Part shown: in pieces, positions 40,401 to 46,746 of the stretch
Layout: each line of letters begins with the position of its first letter
Numbering within the stretch: the first letter of the stretch is position 1
Source: Calliopum simillimum
Lineage: Eukaryota; Arthropoda; Insecta; Diptera; Lauxaniidae
Length of the DNA: 64,000 bases
Direction of reading: 5' to 3'
NCBI GenBank assembly: GCA_951812925.1
Contig: OX638371.1
Span: forward strand, 81,725,697-81,789,696
The notes under the pieces: model-generated
Seen by the model: only the letters and a program-made list of their open reading frames with translations
Database searches by the model: none
What the model was told of the DNA's origin: nothing
Position numbers and translations under genes: made by a program

Positions 40401-41710
40401 TTGTGGTAAGTCTTATTTTTTCGAGAATTTTGTCTAGTCAAAATATCTTTGCTTGCTTATATTTTGATATATAGGGTTTGTCAGTTTCTATTTGGACACT
40501 TGTTATGGAAGGCATGTCTGGTATATATTTAGAATTAAGTTTCCTTGATGCTTTTCTTAACTTTGGACAAAGTTTAATCGTGTTAGCTGTATTTATAACT
40601 GAAACAGGAGAGCTGTTAATGCCATTGGTGAAATTCTGGCGAAAGATATGGTAAGTTCATTTAAAAAACACATGCGTATAAGCGCACAAATCTTCCACAT
40701 AAAATAACTCGTAAAAATGGTTAAGTTTTTATTATGCACGAAATTCTTCACATTCCTCTACTTAGAACCAATTTGCATAAAAAATAATATTTTTAAATTT
40801 TGGAGAATAGAATAAAAACAGTATTAAGAGTTTTTTCTATGACCGCTTAGTGTCTCAATTTGGCTTATCTCGTTGCAAAAATCATAACATTATACAGCAT
40901 TACGGGGTGAGCAGCAATGTTTTGTTGAAGTTTGATTTTCTGTAAATTACATTTTTGGAATTATTTCGCAGAAAATTCCTTATTTTCTTAGTCTTAAAAA
41001 AAATTTATAAGGACAAACTTTCTTTGTAAATATCGGGGGGTAAACTGCAATGAAAATATATACTTTCTTCGACAAAGTTTCTCTAAATTGTCCAAATTTT
41101 ACGATTTTCGCTGAGCCGGACCGGGAAAATTTCCTTCCATGCGAATTCACAAATCTTAATGTATATATTTGTTCGAAAATAAGTTGCATTACCTCAAGTA
41201 ATGCTTTCAGTGTATTATTTATTAAAATTAAAGTTATTTGTTGCATTTTATTGTTAAGTTTAGCTAACTTAGTTCTAAAACAATTAACAATTCCTTAAAT
41301 TCTCTTTATTTGCTGTTTAATAGGTATGGTGCTAATGTTTTAACACTTCCACACTGGAGTAACTTAAGCCCAGAAACAAAGCATATTTGTGAACAGTTTC
41401 GTAATCATCATTTGGAAAATTGCAAGAAAGACATTGCAAAAGACAGAAGGTTAGTATTAATCGAAACAATGCAACTTTATTCAATTAACCGCATATTTCT
41501 TACAACAGATGGCGTATCAAGGTCTACCGCAAAGTATTCTACGGTAGCGATTTCGTGGATTGGCTTATTGAAGTTGGTCTCTCTAAGGATCGTATGGAGG
41601 CTGTGCATTATGCTAAACGTTTAGTAGATGGCCGTGTTTTAAGACATATTAATAATGTTTATCACTTTGAAGATAAAAAATTGCTTTATAATTTTTGTAG
41701 TCGCATCTAA
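13239..41710 (+). CDS. anchor: anchor / GPR155 (LYCHOS) orthologue, complete 14-exon gene
   Basis: Exons: 13239-13432, 36672-36961, 37025-37164, 37229-37557, 37620-37785, 37852-38091, 38164-38355, 39201-39354, 39656-39748, 39812-40127, 40198-40405, 40475-40650, 41324-41449, 41509-41710. They sum to 2826 nt, 941 aa plus TAA, with every phase matching. Domains in order: about ten hydrophobic segments of a PIN/auxin-carrier-like permease (to about residue 400), a seven-helix GPCR-like region (to about 830) interrupted by a long polar loop (about 585-755), and a DEP domain (about 855-935) with GSDFVDWLIE. Family knowledge: human GPR155/LYCHOS sits in the lysosomal membrane, senses cholesterol and frees mTORC1 from GATOR1 through a cytosolic loop. 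The Drosophila orthologue is anchor (CG7510). Intron 1 is 23.2 kb of transposon debris. The orthology call is firm; the function in this species is inferred. Confidence 0.93.
14215..14300 (+). repeat. Weak tRNA-like / SINE-like trace
   Basis: The phrase GCCTAGTAACGCGAGAGTCG followed by TGAGTTTAATAC has the layout of a decayed tRNA-derived promoter (A-box-like then B-box-like). The B box matches the consensus poorly and no clover-leaf forms. Confidence 0.2.
14330..14830. repeat. Dispersed repeat with CCACGCCC phrases
   Basis: Three loosely tandem segments with GCAGTACCACGCCCTC, GCGATGCCACGCTACT and TTATGCCACTTCAAC, about 110-120 bp apart, each preceded by a TGAGATTTGGTACATAT-like phrase. It resembles the style of the 48-kb and Helitron-like repeats without being clearly the same family. 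Confidence 0.4.
16409..16648. mobile_element. MITE with TAGAGCTGAACAC ends (240 bp)
   Basis: The left end TAGAGCTGAACACAGGCC is mirrored by GGCCCGTGTTCAGCTCTA at the right. TA dinucleotides at both outer edges fit a mariner-type target duplication. The interior is GC-rich (CGGGCCGGGCTCGGGCC near 16533) and unlike its surroundings. No ORF. Confidence 0.7.
17018..18737 (+). mobile_element. Defective mariner (DD34D) with TA TSD
   Basis: 28-bp TIRs (TTGGGTGTACCACTTTAAAA and its complement at 18710-18737, two mismatches) flanked by TA at 17016-17017 and 18738-18739. It carries a broken transposase (17135-17760). The element is 1720 bp, longer than a usual 1.3-kb mariner despite internal deletions, because about 950 bp of unrelated AT-rich DNA lies between the transposase end and the right TIR. 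Confidence 0.85.
17135..17760 (+). pseudogene. mariner transposase remnant
   Basis: The N-terminal helix-turn-helix part starts MNNFENWRKRQHLREVLLGH and runs to CREW. A small deletion then shifts the frame to SGNFDVEDKERPGQ, and a larger deletion joins it to DQLGVIHYELLPDG, removing the first catalytic Asp. FHHDNARPHIA (second Asp) and, after another frameshift near 17555, YSPDLAPSDYHLF (third Asp) remain. Inactive. Confidence 0.88.
18770..19180. repeat. AGAAGAT-rich inverted-repeat segment
   Basis: TCCATAGAGAAATCT near 18777 is mirrored by AGATTTTCTCTATGG near 19110. The interior alternates AAGAAGATTT and its complement. Probably a small foldback; no target duplication identified. Confidence 0.4.
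20401..21199. mobile_element. TIR element with GTGTACCTTGGTCCG ends (799 bp)
   Basis: The left TAGCGGAGATGTGTGTACC continues to TTGGTCCG and is mirrored at the right (CGGACCAAGGTACACACATC to CCTA). About 23 bp of TIR is perfect. Internal echoes GTCCAAGGTACACC (20565) and ATCCAAGGTACACAC (20827) suggest subterminal protein-binding repeats. No transposase. Confidence 0.7.
22200..22432 (+). repeat. Dispersed repeat, copy 1
   Basis: Matches 30810-31010 through phrases TTTTGATACTTTTTGG-like, CTTTGTGCTTCATCCT and CAGCTCTGTCTGACTG. It ends exactly where FB-like copy 3 begins. Confidence 0.55.
22433..22762. mobile_element. FB-like MITE, copy 3, degraded and truncated
   Basis: Begins GGCGTAAGGAAATAACGCC and carries the same subrepeats with more substitutions. 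It stops after the core phrase TTTGGGCTTTAT with no right half. A 109-bp palindrome is inserted at 22599. It is in anchor intron 1 and looks older than the two copies in Vps60. Confidence 0.8.
22599..22707. mobile_element. 109-bp palindromic mini-element, copy B, nested in FB-like copy 3
   Basis: GGGGGTTATCG to CGATAACCCCC, strongly similar to the copy at 6905. It interrupts the conserved FB-like core (TTTTCATATA, then ATTTGGGCGATAATC), so it is younger than that copy. The target duplication is unclear, at most about 3 bp. Confidence 0.8.
23870..23965. repeat. Short hairpin with GTGTGCAATTT arms
   Basis: AAGTGTGCAATTTGGTTAC near 23885 faces GGTTAAAAAATTGCACACTT near 23925. Nature unknown. 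Confidence 0.35.
24511..24531. repeat. GTAA microsatellite
   Basis: About five perfect copies of the tetranucleotide. Confidence 0.8.
24799..25286 (-). mobile_element. Helitron-like element, copy A
   Basis: Read on the minus strand it ends with a hairpin-forming TTGCCAGGCCAAAG, about 13 nt, then CTAG followed by TTTT. Inside are two units with GTGCCACGCCC or GTGCCACGACC about 139 bp apart. The 5' side is near GTGTAGGGTATAAAAA. Non-autonomous; no Rep/Hel. The stem is weaker than in the other copies. Confidence 0.6.
26385..26868. repeat. Foldback centred near 26630
   Basis: TTATGGCCGATTCAAGATGA at 26580 is complementary to the stretch around 26658-26680. The outer phrase GAGATATTTGAGGTTAAATA is mirrored near 26812-26835. 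Arms of roughly 210 bp are imperfect. No TSD seen. Confidence 0.55.
27312..27363. repeat. Short hairpin with CACAGTGCAAC arms
   Basis: ACACAGTGCAACAAC pairs with TGTTGCACTGTGT. The same ACACAGTGCAAC word recurs at 45107, next to the 45.7-46.6-kb palindrome, suggesting a shared terminal sequence. Confidence 0.5.
27695..28407. mobile_element. MITE with TTA target duplication (PIF/Harbinger-like)
   Basis: The right end reads, in reverse complement, CCGTATTCACGATCTTGTTG and on through GCATCGTAGCAAATGCAAA, an exact match to the left end over about 39 bp. It is flanked by TTA at 27692-27694 and 28408-28410. A TTA duplication points to the PIF/Harbinger superfamily by established criteria. 713 bp, no transposase. 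Confidence 0.7.
28669..28694. repeat. TACA microsatellite
   Basis: Six to seven perfect tetranucleotide copies just before a mariner. Confidence 0.85.
28701..29442 (-). mobile_element. mariner deletion derivative (742 bp, TA TSD)
   Basis: TIRs CGAGGGTTGCCTTTTATATT and the complement at the right end extend about 36 bp (to GATTGGGCAACNCTA), flanked by TA at 28699-28700 and 29443-29444. It encodes only the DNA-binding half of a transposase. Related to the MITE at 7458. Confidence 0.87.
28879..29268 (-). pseudogene. mariner transposase, N-terminal half only
   Basis: Open from ATG at 29268: MELSRENFRAIIFYNFRRGL, then a first helix-turn-helix (QQCIDELNSIFG), a linker GRSSLQDEFREGRPKSVV and a second helix-turn-helix (TYREIETTLGISGTSIHSIL). 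It stops after VCSRWIPHNL plus a few residues. The whole catalytic domain is deleted. The intact DNA-binding frame could in principle act as a repressor; this is inference. Confidence 0.88.
30460..30600. repeat. Diverged FB-like subrepeat cluster
   Basis: GGAAATAACGCCAGAATG, GGAAATAATGCC and GGAAATAAAGC words resemble the subrepeat of the elements at 5622 and 8504, without their termini. Either an old relative or convergence. Confidence 0.35.
30613..30739. repeat. Palindromic MITE-like repeat, copy 1
   Basis: TGCAAATATCGATTTTCAT and CATGGAAATCGATNTTTGCA-like arms surround CTGACACATAATTATGACAA, a phrase also found in the 38.4-kb copy. Confidence 0.5.
30810..31015 (+). repeat. Dispersed repeat, copy 2
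   Basis: Homologous to 22200-22432 but continues past GACTGTGTATTTTG without an FB-like element, so it approximates the empty site of copy 3. Confidence 0.55.
31264..31972 (+). mobile_element. Helitron-like element, copy B
   Basis: Ends with a perfect hairpin TTTGGCCAGGCCAAA (31941-31955), then CTAG at 31969-31972 followed by TTTT, the layout of a Helitron 3' end. Roughly three tandem units of about 142 bp (31520-31920), each with GGGCGTGGCACCTCCCATAT. The 5' part contains CCTGAGTCGATATAGCCATG, shared with copy C. The 5' TC terminus is not identified. Confidence 0.72.
33791..34003 (+). other. Short ORF with a DDE-like phrase, uncertain
   Basis: A 70-residue frame containing NKIISSDETYLHLELLYERK. 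The SDETYLHL phrase resembles the segment around the first catalytic Asp of Tc1-type transposases, and a DD37E derivative starts 23 bp later. No second catalytic motif, no TIRs; may be chance. Confidence 0.2.
34027..34988 (-). mobile_element. DD37E-family deletion derivative with nested element
   Basis: GACTGTCCCAGAAAA at 34027 is mirrored by TTTTTCTGGGACAGTC at the right end. 34690-34890 matches the transposase C-terminal region at 46840-47010, and 34930-34988 matches the 5' end at 47805-47864. Most of the coding region is lost. A TIR repeat (34047 to about 34616) is inserted near the left end. Confidence 0.7.
34047..34616. repeat. TIR repeat nested in the DD37E derivative
   Basis: The left GTAGGGTAAGGGAGGAAAAT faces the right GTGGTCCATATTACCC, partly inverted. 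The inner part matches 2755-2940 and 1350-1440/2146-2165, so it serves as the uninterrupted reference for those split copies. Confidence 0.6.
36525..36637. repeat. ACTAT pentanucleotide microsatellite
   Basis: About 20 nearly uninterrupted copies, ending about 35 bp upstream of the anchor exon 2 acceptor. Preceded by ACTAA variants (36506-36525). Confidence 0.95.
36672..36961 (+). CDS. anchor: anchor exon 2
   Basis: Acceptor TTGTAG. It begins by completing CG/YIAGRFKI and encodes three further hydrophobic segments, ending GLFGIFCTQSNDFAIGYPI. The CTQSNDFA-GYP motif is characteristic of the permease half of GPR155. Donor GTAATG. A pentanucleotide microsatellite ends about 35 bp before the acceptor. 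Confidence 0.93.
37025..37164 (+). CDS. anchor: anchor exon 3
   Basis: Encodes VMALYQDIHPEYASYLYLMS then PISLAILNPIGLVLMEI, a membrane segment with the conserved LNPIG motif. Acceptor ACATAG, donor GTATGT. Confidence 0.92.
37229..37557 (+). CDS. anchor: anchor exon 4
   Basis: Starts ARNPPLCPETCP and ends GFLLPGILILVK. It contains three hydrophobic segments (around LLMAILGVGFGFAF, ALFLLGLKIV and LLPGILILVK). The donor is the less usual GTGCGT, required because it keeps VKILVLPLVCR in frame with exon 5. Confidence 0.9.
37620..37785 (+). CDS. anchor: anchor exon 5
   Basis: Begins LVLPLVCRQTVNIMQAG and continues through YAFLYGTFPAAPGAFVIATQ, the conserved FLYG-FP-APG permease motif. Acceptor TTGTAG, donor GTATGT. 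Confidence 0.92.
37852..38091 (+). CDS. anchor: anchor exon 6
   Basis: Begins TAKSMVLCTFISAPLMFISA, the last permease helix, then a short linker and the first GPCR-like helix (VAACIWVLLLLIT). Donor GTACAT. The 72-nt intron that follows lacks a stop and is in frame. Confidence 0.88.
38164..38355 (+). CDS. anchor: anchor exon 7
   Basis: Begins LMCCVGVILWSKLEHVDKW and holds further membrane segments (ILYVQFFLFNIGTYSSRLW, AFLAISLLFLQ). Acceptor TTGCAG, donor GTGAGT. Confidence 0.9.
38435..38548. mobile_element. 114-bp palindromic MITE in anchor intron 7
   Basis: 27-bp perfect inverted ends (AAAATTGATTTTTTAATTGA, then ACTTTTA, and the complement at 38522-38548) around CTAACACATAATTATGACAA, shared with 30613-30739. 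Confidence 0.7.
38780..38990. repeat. Small inverted repeat in anchor intron 7
   Basis: CTTGCTTAAATGTGCAAAAATA near 38878 pairs with TATTTTTGCACTTTTAAGCAAG near 38945. Related text (GCTTAAAAGTGCAC, GAGGCATATTTGAAATTATA) occurs at 21945-21995. Confidence 0.45.
39201..39354 (+). CDS. anchor: anchor exon 8
   Basis: Encodes VALAWGVPAIISALLVAF, an extramembrane piece, then AAISVFILVMCFI. It is below usual ORF length cutoffs because introns with stops flank it. Acceptor ACATAG, donor GTGAGT. Confidence 0.9.
39656..39748 (+). CDS. anchor: anchor exon 9
   Basis: A 93-nt exon completing the helix VTVGCLVLHQRYKKRYEKYL and entering the long cytosolic loop (TRELSNPES). Acceptor TTATAG, donor GTATGT. 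Confidence 0.88.
39812..40127 (+). CDS. anchor: anchor exon 10 (polar cytosolic loop)
   Basis: Entirely hydrophilic and low-complexity: Ser/Thr/Asn-rich, with an SYSSSDDEEM acidic cluster and a Cys-Gly-Asn-rich patch. It sits between two membrane segments, the position of the GATOR1-binding effector loop in human LYCHOS (inference by topology). Acceptor TTTCAG, donor GTACGT. Confidence 0.9.
40198..40405 (+). CDS. anchor: anchor exon 11
   Basis: Begins NYGIRANNMCSPSFNCAG, continues with CQSIINRYEEQARRGLEP and ends in the next helix TVLLIILLCSMFV. Acceptor TTGCAG, donor GTAAGT. Confidence 0.92.
40475..40650 (+). CDS. anchor: anchor exon 12
   Basis: Begins GLSVSIWTLVMEGMSGIYLE and contains the last membrane helix (GQSLIVLAVFITETGELLMP). 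Acceptor ATATAG, donor GTAAGT. Confidence 0.9.
41324..41449 (+). CDS. anchor: anchor exon 13
   Basis: Begins YGANVLTLPHWSNLSPETK and leads into the DEP domain (ICEQFRNHHLENCKKDIA). Acceptor TAATAG, donor GTTAGT. Confidence 0.9.
41509..41710 (+). CDS. anchor: anchor exon 14, DEP domain, terminal
   Basis: Encodes WRIKVYRKVFYGSDFVDWLI, the core DEP motif, and ends NVYHFEDKKLLYNFCSRI with TAA at 41708-41710. Acceptor CAACAG. Confidence 0.93.
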
Positions 41711-42640
41711 ACTGTATACAAAACTTTTCAGGACTTTTATGTAAGACAAAGTTTTACTTAGTGCAACTATTTTTAGTTTATATACAATATAGTATATATG
41801 TATGTGTTTTTAGTTTTAGATCATTTAGCAAAATTTTATTATGGTGCTGTGATTTGTTTTTTTTTTTTATTCCTTTTTGTTTTAAACTAATGACATAAAC
41901 AGCCATTTATGCTATTAGTTAAATAATGGTATGTTGAGAGTAGCTCTGAATGTTGAACGAGTCAAGGTAAAAGTAGTTAGCGTGTCTTGTTAAATTCTTT
42001 GTAAATTTTTTTTCAAAATGACTTATTCAAAAAACAATTGGCCAAATTTAATTCATACATAGTGTGTTATATATTTTAAGTTAAGTTTAATTTTAAAAAT
42101 TAATCATGTTTTTTCAGCATGTGAAATGAACCAAATAAGAAGAGGAGATAGTTATTTATCACAAAGAAAGTAATTTTGTCACAAAGAATAATAGCTTTTT
42201 GTAATTTAATAGTATTGTTATATTATAAATATTATTGTACCGAAATGAAGCTTAAATTATTAAACTCAAATCAGGAACTAATACAATAGATAGTATATGT
42301 AAATAATATGTATTACATACTTTTAGGGAATTTATATGACGTAAAATAGTACGATAATTTTAAGTTATTCGTTTTGTAAGCGTTGCTCTGTTATAAATAA
42401 TTAACCCAGGTAGCGAATACGTTTGTAAGAAAAATTACACTGAATGTAGATTACAAAAATTTTGTTTTTTTTTTTTGTGAACAACACATAACATAATATG
42501 TTAATTTATTAATTACTTGCGTAATTGCTTGCTGCTATAGTACACTTAATTTTATATTTATCAACGAAAAATTATCATATAAAAGATATCATAACTTGTA
42601 GCTAAAAAAAAATTATAAATTAATTAAATAAACGAGAATT
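41711..42640 (+). promoter_or_regulatory. anchor 3' UTR candidate with polyadenylation signal
   Basis: An AT-rich, repeat-poor stretch after the stop codon with no open frame of interest. AATAAA occurs at 42627-42632, a plausible polyadenylation signal giving a 3' UTR of about 0.9 kb. Repeats begin beyond about 42.7 kb, consistent with a gene end here. Confidence 0.4.
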
Positions 42641-42739
42641 TATTTTGGTCACAAAGAGCAACTCAACTGACAAAGTATGCTTTTTCATTGAACTGTTATT
42701 GTCAGATGTATTGCAAAATTTATTTCAGATTTTACTTCG

Positions 42740-43590
42740 AATGAAGCCAATTCAGCTTTCACCATATTTTAGGTCTCACTATTTTCGTTAACTTCTACTT
42801 CTAGATTATTTGAAAATGGCAAAAATATGGGGATTGTCGATTTTGGCTCTATAAACCTCGAGGTTCTCCGACTTCAGGTTTTTTTATCCAAAGTTATTCC
42901 ACATATGATTTTTCACTCCATGGTATTATTTTCAAATTGACATAACTTTTTTTAAAAAAAAAATCATGCAAGACAAATTCATAGCTTATTTTGAAAACAA
43001 AGAACAGTACTAAGCGGTGCGAAGCGGAACAATTTCGTGCGCCCTCTATTAAACCTCAAATATCGTGTTTTTCAACTTTTTTCAACTTTTAAGTCCGAAT
43101 ACCTCGGAAACCATAAGTGGTAGAGCAATTCTGTGACCAGATTCGGACTCAGCATTGACATCAAATACATCGAAAATGACTATTATTGTGAAGACGGCTG
43201 ATCTAATTAAATGACCAAACGGATGCTTTTTGAATATGTGAAAAATTTTATCTAACTTAGCATCATAAAAAAATAATGAACAAAAAACCATTCAAAGAAA
43301 ATGTCGTCAGCGCTGCACCCACATAAACGCACATCATACATACCAGAAACGTATACTTTTCTTAGCTAAAAAGGGCAATTCTTATAGATTTCCGTGCTTA
43401 ATCCAAATATGGCCGCAAAGTCCCTCTAAAGCGTCAGGATTTCGAGACAACCTAAACTTAAAGTGCAAAAAACACAGTTTCGCAGAATTTAAATTGTGTT
43501 CGAGCAGGTAAAGATTTTTCTGCTTTGTTCTATGTATATACTTCTACTCTACACTATACTACTCTTCCCCTTTTAAAAAAAGCGAAAGCA
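42740..43590. repeat. Repeat block, inverted partner at 47.88-48.03 kb
   Basis: 43437-43585 is recognisably the reverse complement of about 47880-48030 (ACACAATTTAAA, AACAAAGCAGAAAAA, GGGGAGTAGTATA words). This suggests the arms of one larger element now filled with other insertions. No coding. Confidence 0.45.
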
Positions 43591-43736
43591 AAGTTATGGC
43601 CATTCTAAAATAACATTATGAAATCTTATATAACGGTTATAATGGCAGGGTTTGGATTCGTGCCATCTTAAAATGGGTTAATTGGTATGTATGGTTTATA
43701 AACATACATACGTTTTGAAAAATATGGGCAATAAAT

Positions 43737-43960
43737 AAAGTAGAACGGGGCAATGTCGTGCACTCAACTTTGACATGCTCGTAAAGCCGTACATCCCAAG
43801 CGAATGCAACGAGTAAGCATCCGATCAAAAGATAATTTCGTTGGTTACATCCATGTGTAACAACATTAGTGTAGCGAGAAATTGTGTTTGTGTAAGTGAA
43901 GAAAAAAAAAATGTGCACGACATTACCCCCCTCAAAATTTGTGGGGTAATGCCGTGCATT
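43737..43960. repeat. Partial copy of the GTAGAACGGGGCAATG element
   Basis: Repeats the first about 190 bp of the element at 44088 (GTAGAACGGGGCAATGTCG, ACATGCTCGTAAAGCCGTAC) with few differences, then GGGGTAATGCCGTGCA. Confidence 0.65.
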
Positions 43961-44087
43961 GTTTTCCGAGTATAGTAAAGGTACCAAAATGTGTGAGAAA
44001 TGATAGGTAGTGGTTCTATTAGAGGAGAGTTAGCATTATCATGTATTTATTTATTACTATACAAGTGTGAAGTACATAATATGTTGT

Positions 44088-44639
44088 GTAGAGTAGAACG
44101 GGGCAATGTCGTGCACTCAACTTTGACATGCTCGTAAAGCCGTACATCTCACGCGAATGCAACGAGTAAGCATCCGATCGAAAGATAATTTCATTGGTTA
44201 CATCCATGTATAACAACATTTGTGTAGCGAGAAATTGTGTTTGTGTAAGTGAATGTGCACGACATTACCCCAATGGTCGTTTTAAAGGTCAACTTCGATA
44301 ACTCGGTGAAGCCCAAAATTTTTTTCGAAAACCAAATACTTCTTTTCTTTGGCAGGATATTTCGTTTCAGAAAACACTTACCTGGTATATTTTCCCGGAA
44401 GGAAAATTATTTTTCTGACCCGATAAAAAAACACTTTTATCGTCCCGAAAGCGTGCGTTTTGAAAAAAAGGTTACTCTGTAGAGACGAATTGGTGAAAAT
44501 TGCTAGTATTATATGCATAAGCTCAGTAGGTCAGCAGGTCCCTACCTTACGAACAGTTGGTAAATCATTCAATTCTTTGGGCTAAAACAGCCAGTGCACG
44601 ATATTGCCCCCTGCACGACATTACCCCGTTCTACTCTAC
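44088..44639. mobile_element. TIR element, GTAGAGTAGAACGGGG ends (552 bp)
   Basis: The left GTAGAGTAGAACGGGGCAAT and right TTACCCCGTTCTACTCTAC are inverted over about 28 bp. Additional GCACGACATTACCCC and GCACGATATTGCCCC words lie inside. No transposase; the ORFs in it have no known domain. Confidence 0.7.
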
Positions 44640-44924
44640 CTTAATAACTTTTTATTTAATTTTTGGGTTTTTCATTCACCTCTAATCCCAATTGTCGTTT
44701 CTATTTCGTTTTTAAGGCGTTTTAGTTTTTATCGTCGTCTCGTTTCTAAATTTGGAGTCTGGAAATATCTTGAAACGGCGAGGAGTGTTAATCAAGGGGA
44801 AAGCAAAATGAAACGTAATTGTGTTTGTTCCTTTTTCCTCACCCCTCGATAAAAACTCCTCCATCGTTCCTATATATTGATATATATTGGAACGACTGGA
44901 GTATTCGAGGGGTCAGGAACAGGG

Positions 44925-45060
44925 ACGTGAACCGGACGAAAACTTTGGTCGGTTCGGTTCAGCGGTTCGAACCGTCTTTGCACTTTTGGATTGGTTCGAA
45001 AAACGGTTTTTGTTTTCTTTGAACCGAGGTTTTGGTTCGGTTCAACGGTTCGGGAATTAA
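44925..45060. repeat. GGTTCGGTTC-rich segment
   Basis: Repeated GGTTCG and CGGTTCAA words with internal inversion (GGTTCAGCGGTTCGAACCG). GC-richer than the surroundings; probably part of a MITE. Confidence 0.4.
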
Positions 45061-45744
45061 AAAAGCAACTGTGCATATTTGTGTTATTTTTAATCAGTAA
45101 TAACACAGTGCAACATGAAAAATCCAAACAACTTTTCGAATGCTGTTCCTGAAAGTACTTGATGTTTCTCGCAAAACCCAGATAGTTTGACTCCAGGTCG
45201 AATTTTATAGTACTATATAAATTGGTCTCAAAACTACGTTTTCAAAGTTGCCACGTGTATAAGTCGTAAGCTGTTTGAGATTTTGCTCCCCGTCTTCAGT
45301 AAAGTTGTGGATATAGACTAAAGAAAAAAAATTGTCCTAAACACTGACCCGAGAAAAATTTGGTCAAAATCACAAAAATGCCGAAAAATTATAATATTTT
45401 TGCTCATAGCTACGAAACCGTTCCGTATTTTGAAAAAGAATTTAAACAGCCATGTACACATTGAAGTAACCGTTTAGAAGTTATTCAATAAAAACCGGTT
45501 TTTTTGCCTTTTAAAGGTTTTTTTTTTAATATCTTCTAAACGGTTACTTCAATGTGCACACATATGGCTTATTTTATGTAGATCTTGCAATTCTCTACAA
45601 AATTGATGCAATCGCTTTTATCGTATGAGTTATCGTTTCAGAGATATTCTTCAAAAAACCAGTATTTTCGAAACCTTAACGGTTTTTGAAGAATATGTCT
45701 TGCACCATGAGTCGCTCCAAAAAAAATTTAATACGGTGTATACA

Positions 45745-46618
45745 GAATCCAATTACACAGGCTTACAAAAAAAAAGAAATGTCATGGCGTTTTGACCAGA
45801 CTATGTGTTTCCTAGGGACTTCGCCGCACGAATCCGACTACCGGGTCCGTTTTTTTCCAGAACGTCTGAGAAAAAATATTTCAAGGTCGTATGGAGGTCA
45901 TGTGTCGTTTAGTGATAAATTCGCTAAAATTCTGAAACTAGTTTTTTATCATTGAGTTCATAGTCCTTTAAAAGAATATGTGATCAAAAAGGGTATCTCG
46001 GATCTAGTTTCGGAGATATAGCCATCGGAAGATCCGGATATATCTTCTATAAAAACCGCAATAAGTTGGGAACCCCGGAATGGATTTGTAAAATATTGGT
46101 GTCATATGAAAGGTATTTTGACAGCCTATAAAAATGTTCTGAGCATATTTTCAATCGGATACATAGTTTTCGAGATAGGAACTTTTTTGAAATTTTGTGA
46201 AATTTTTCAACAACAACAACAACAAAAACAACAATAACAACAAAAACAAAATACCTTTCAAATGACACCAATATCTTCCAAATCCATTTAGAGGTTCTCA
46301 ACTTATAGCGGTTTTCATAGAAGACATATATTCTGATCTTCCGATGACTATATCTCCGAAACTAGGTCCAACATACCCTTTTTGATCACATATTATTTTA
46401 AAGGACTAAGGACTCAATGATAAAAAATTAGATTCAGAATTTTAGCGAATTTATCACTAAACGTTACGTGAACCCCATTTTAATCTCCATATGAAATCTT
46501 TTCTCAGACGTTCTGGAAAAAAACGGTCCCGGGATTCGGATTTAGGACTTCAAACTCCCTAGGAAACATATAGTCTGGTCAAAACGCTAGACATTTTTTT
46601 TTATTGTAAACCTGTGTT
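45745..46618. repeat. Large palindrome with about 375-bp arms and CAA-rich loop
   Basis: The left arm 45745-46135 and right arm 46241-46618 are imperfect complements (for example AGGGACTTCGCCGCACGAAT versus the region near 46540; GGTGTCATATGAAAGGTATT versus 46250-46275). The spacer holds a CAA microsatellite. No TSD identified. Confidence 0.7.
46207..46251. repeat. CAA/CAAAAA microsatellite
   Basis: A run of CAA units with AAA interruptions in the loop of the palindrome. Confidence 0.85.
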
Positions 46619-46746
46619 ATCTTTTGAACGGTTTTTTAATATTTTTTGTACGACTTCTCGTTAAAGAGTATTCGCAATTTTAAAAGTAAGATATTTTAAT
46701 ATGAACTTATACGTAGCATTTACATATAAAAACTTTGTACAACTTT

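Noticed and set aside
43637..44219. Two similar ORFs sharing a segment around HVKVE
   Set aside because: Similarity comes from the duplicated TIR element, not from a protein family.
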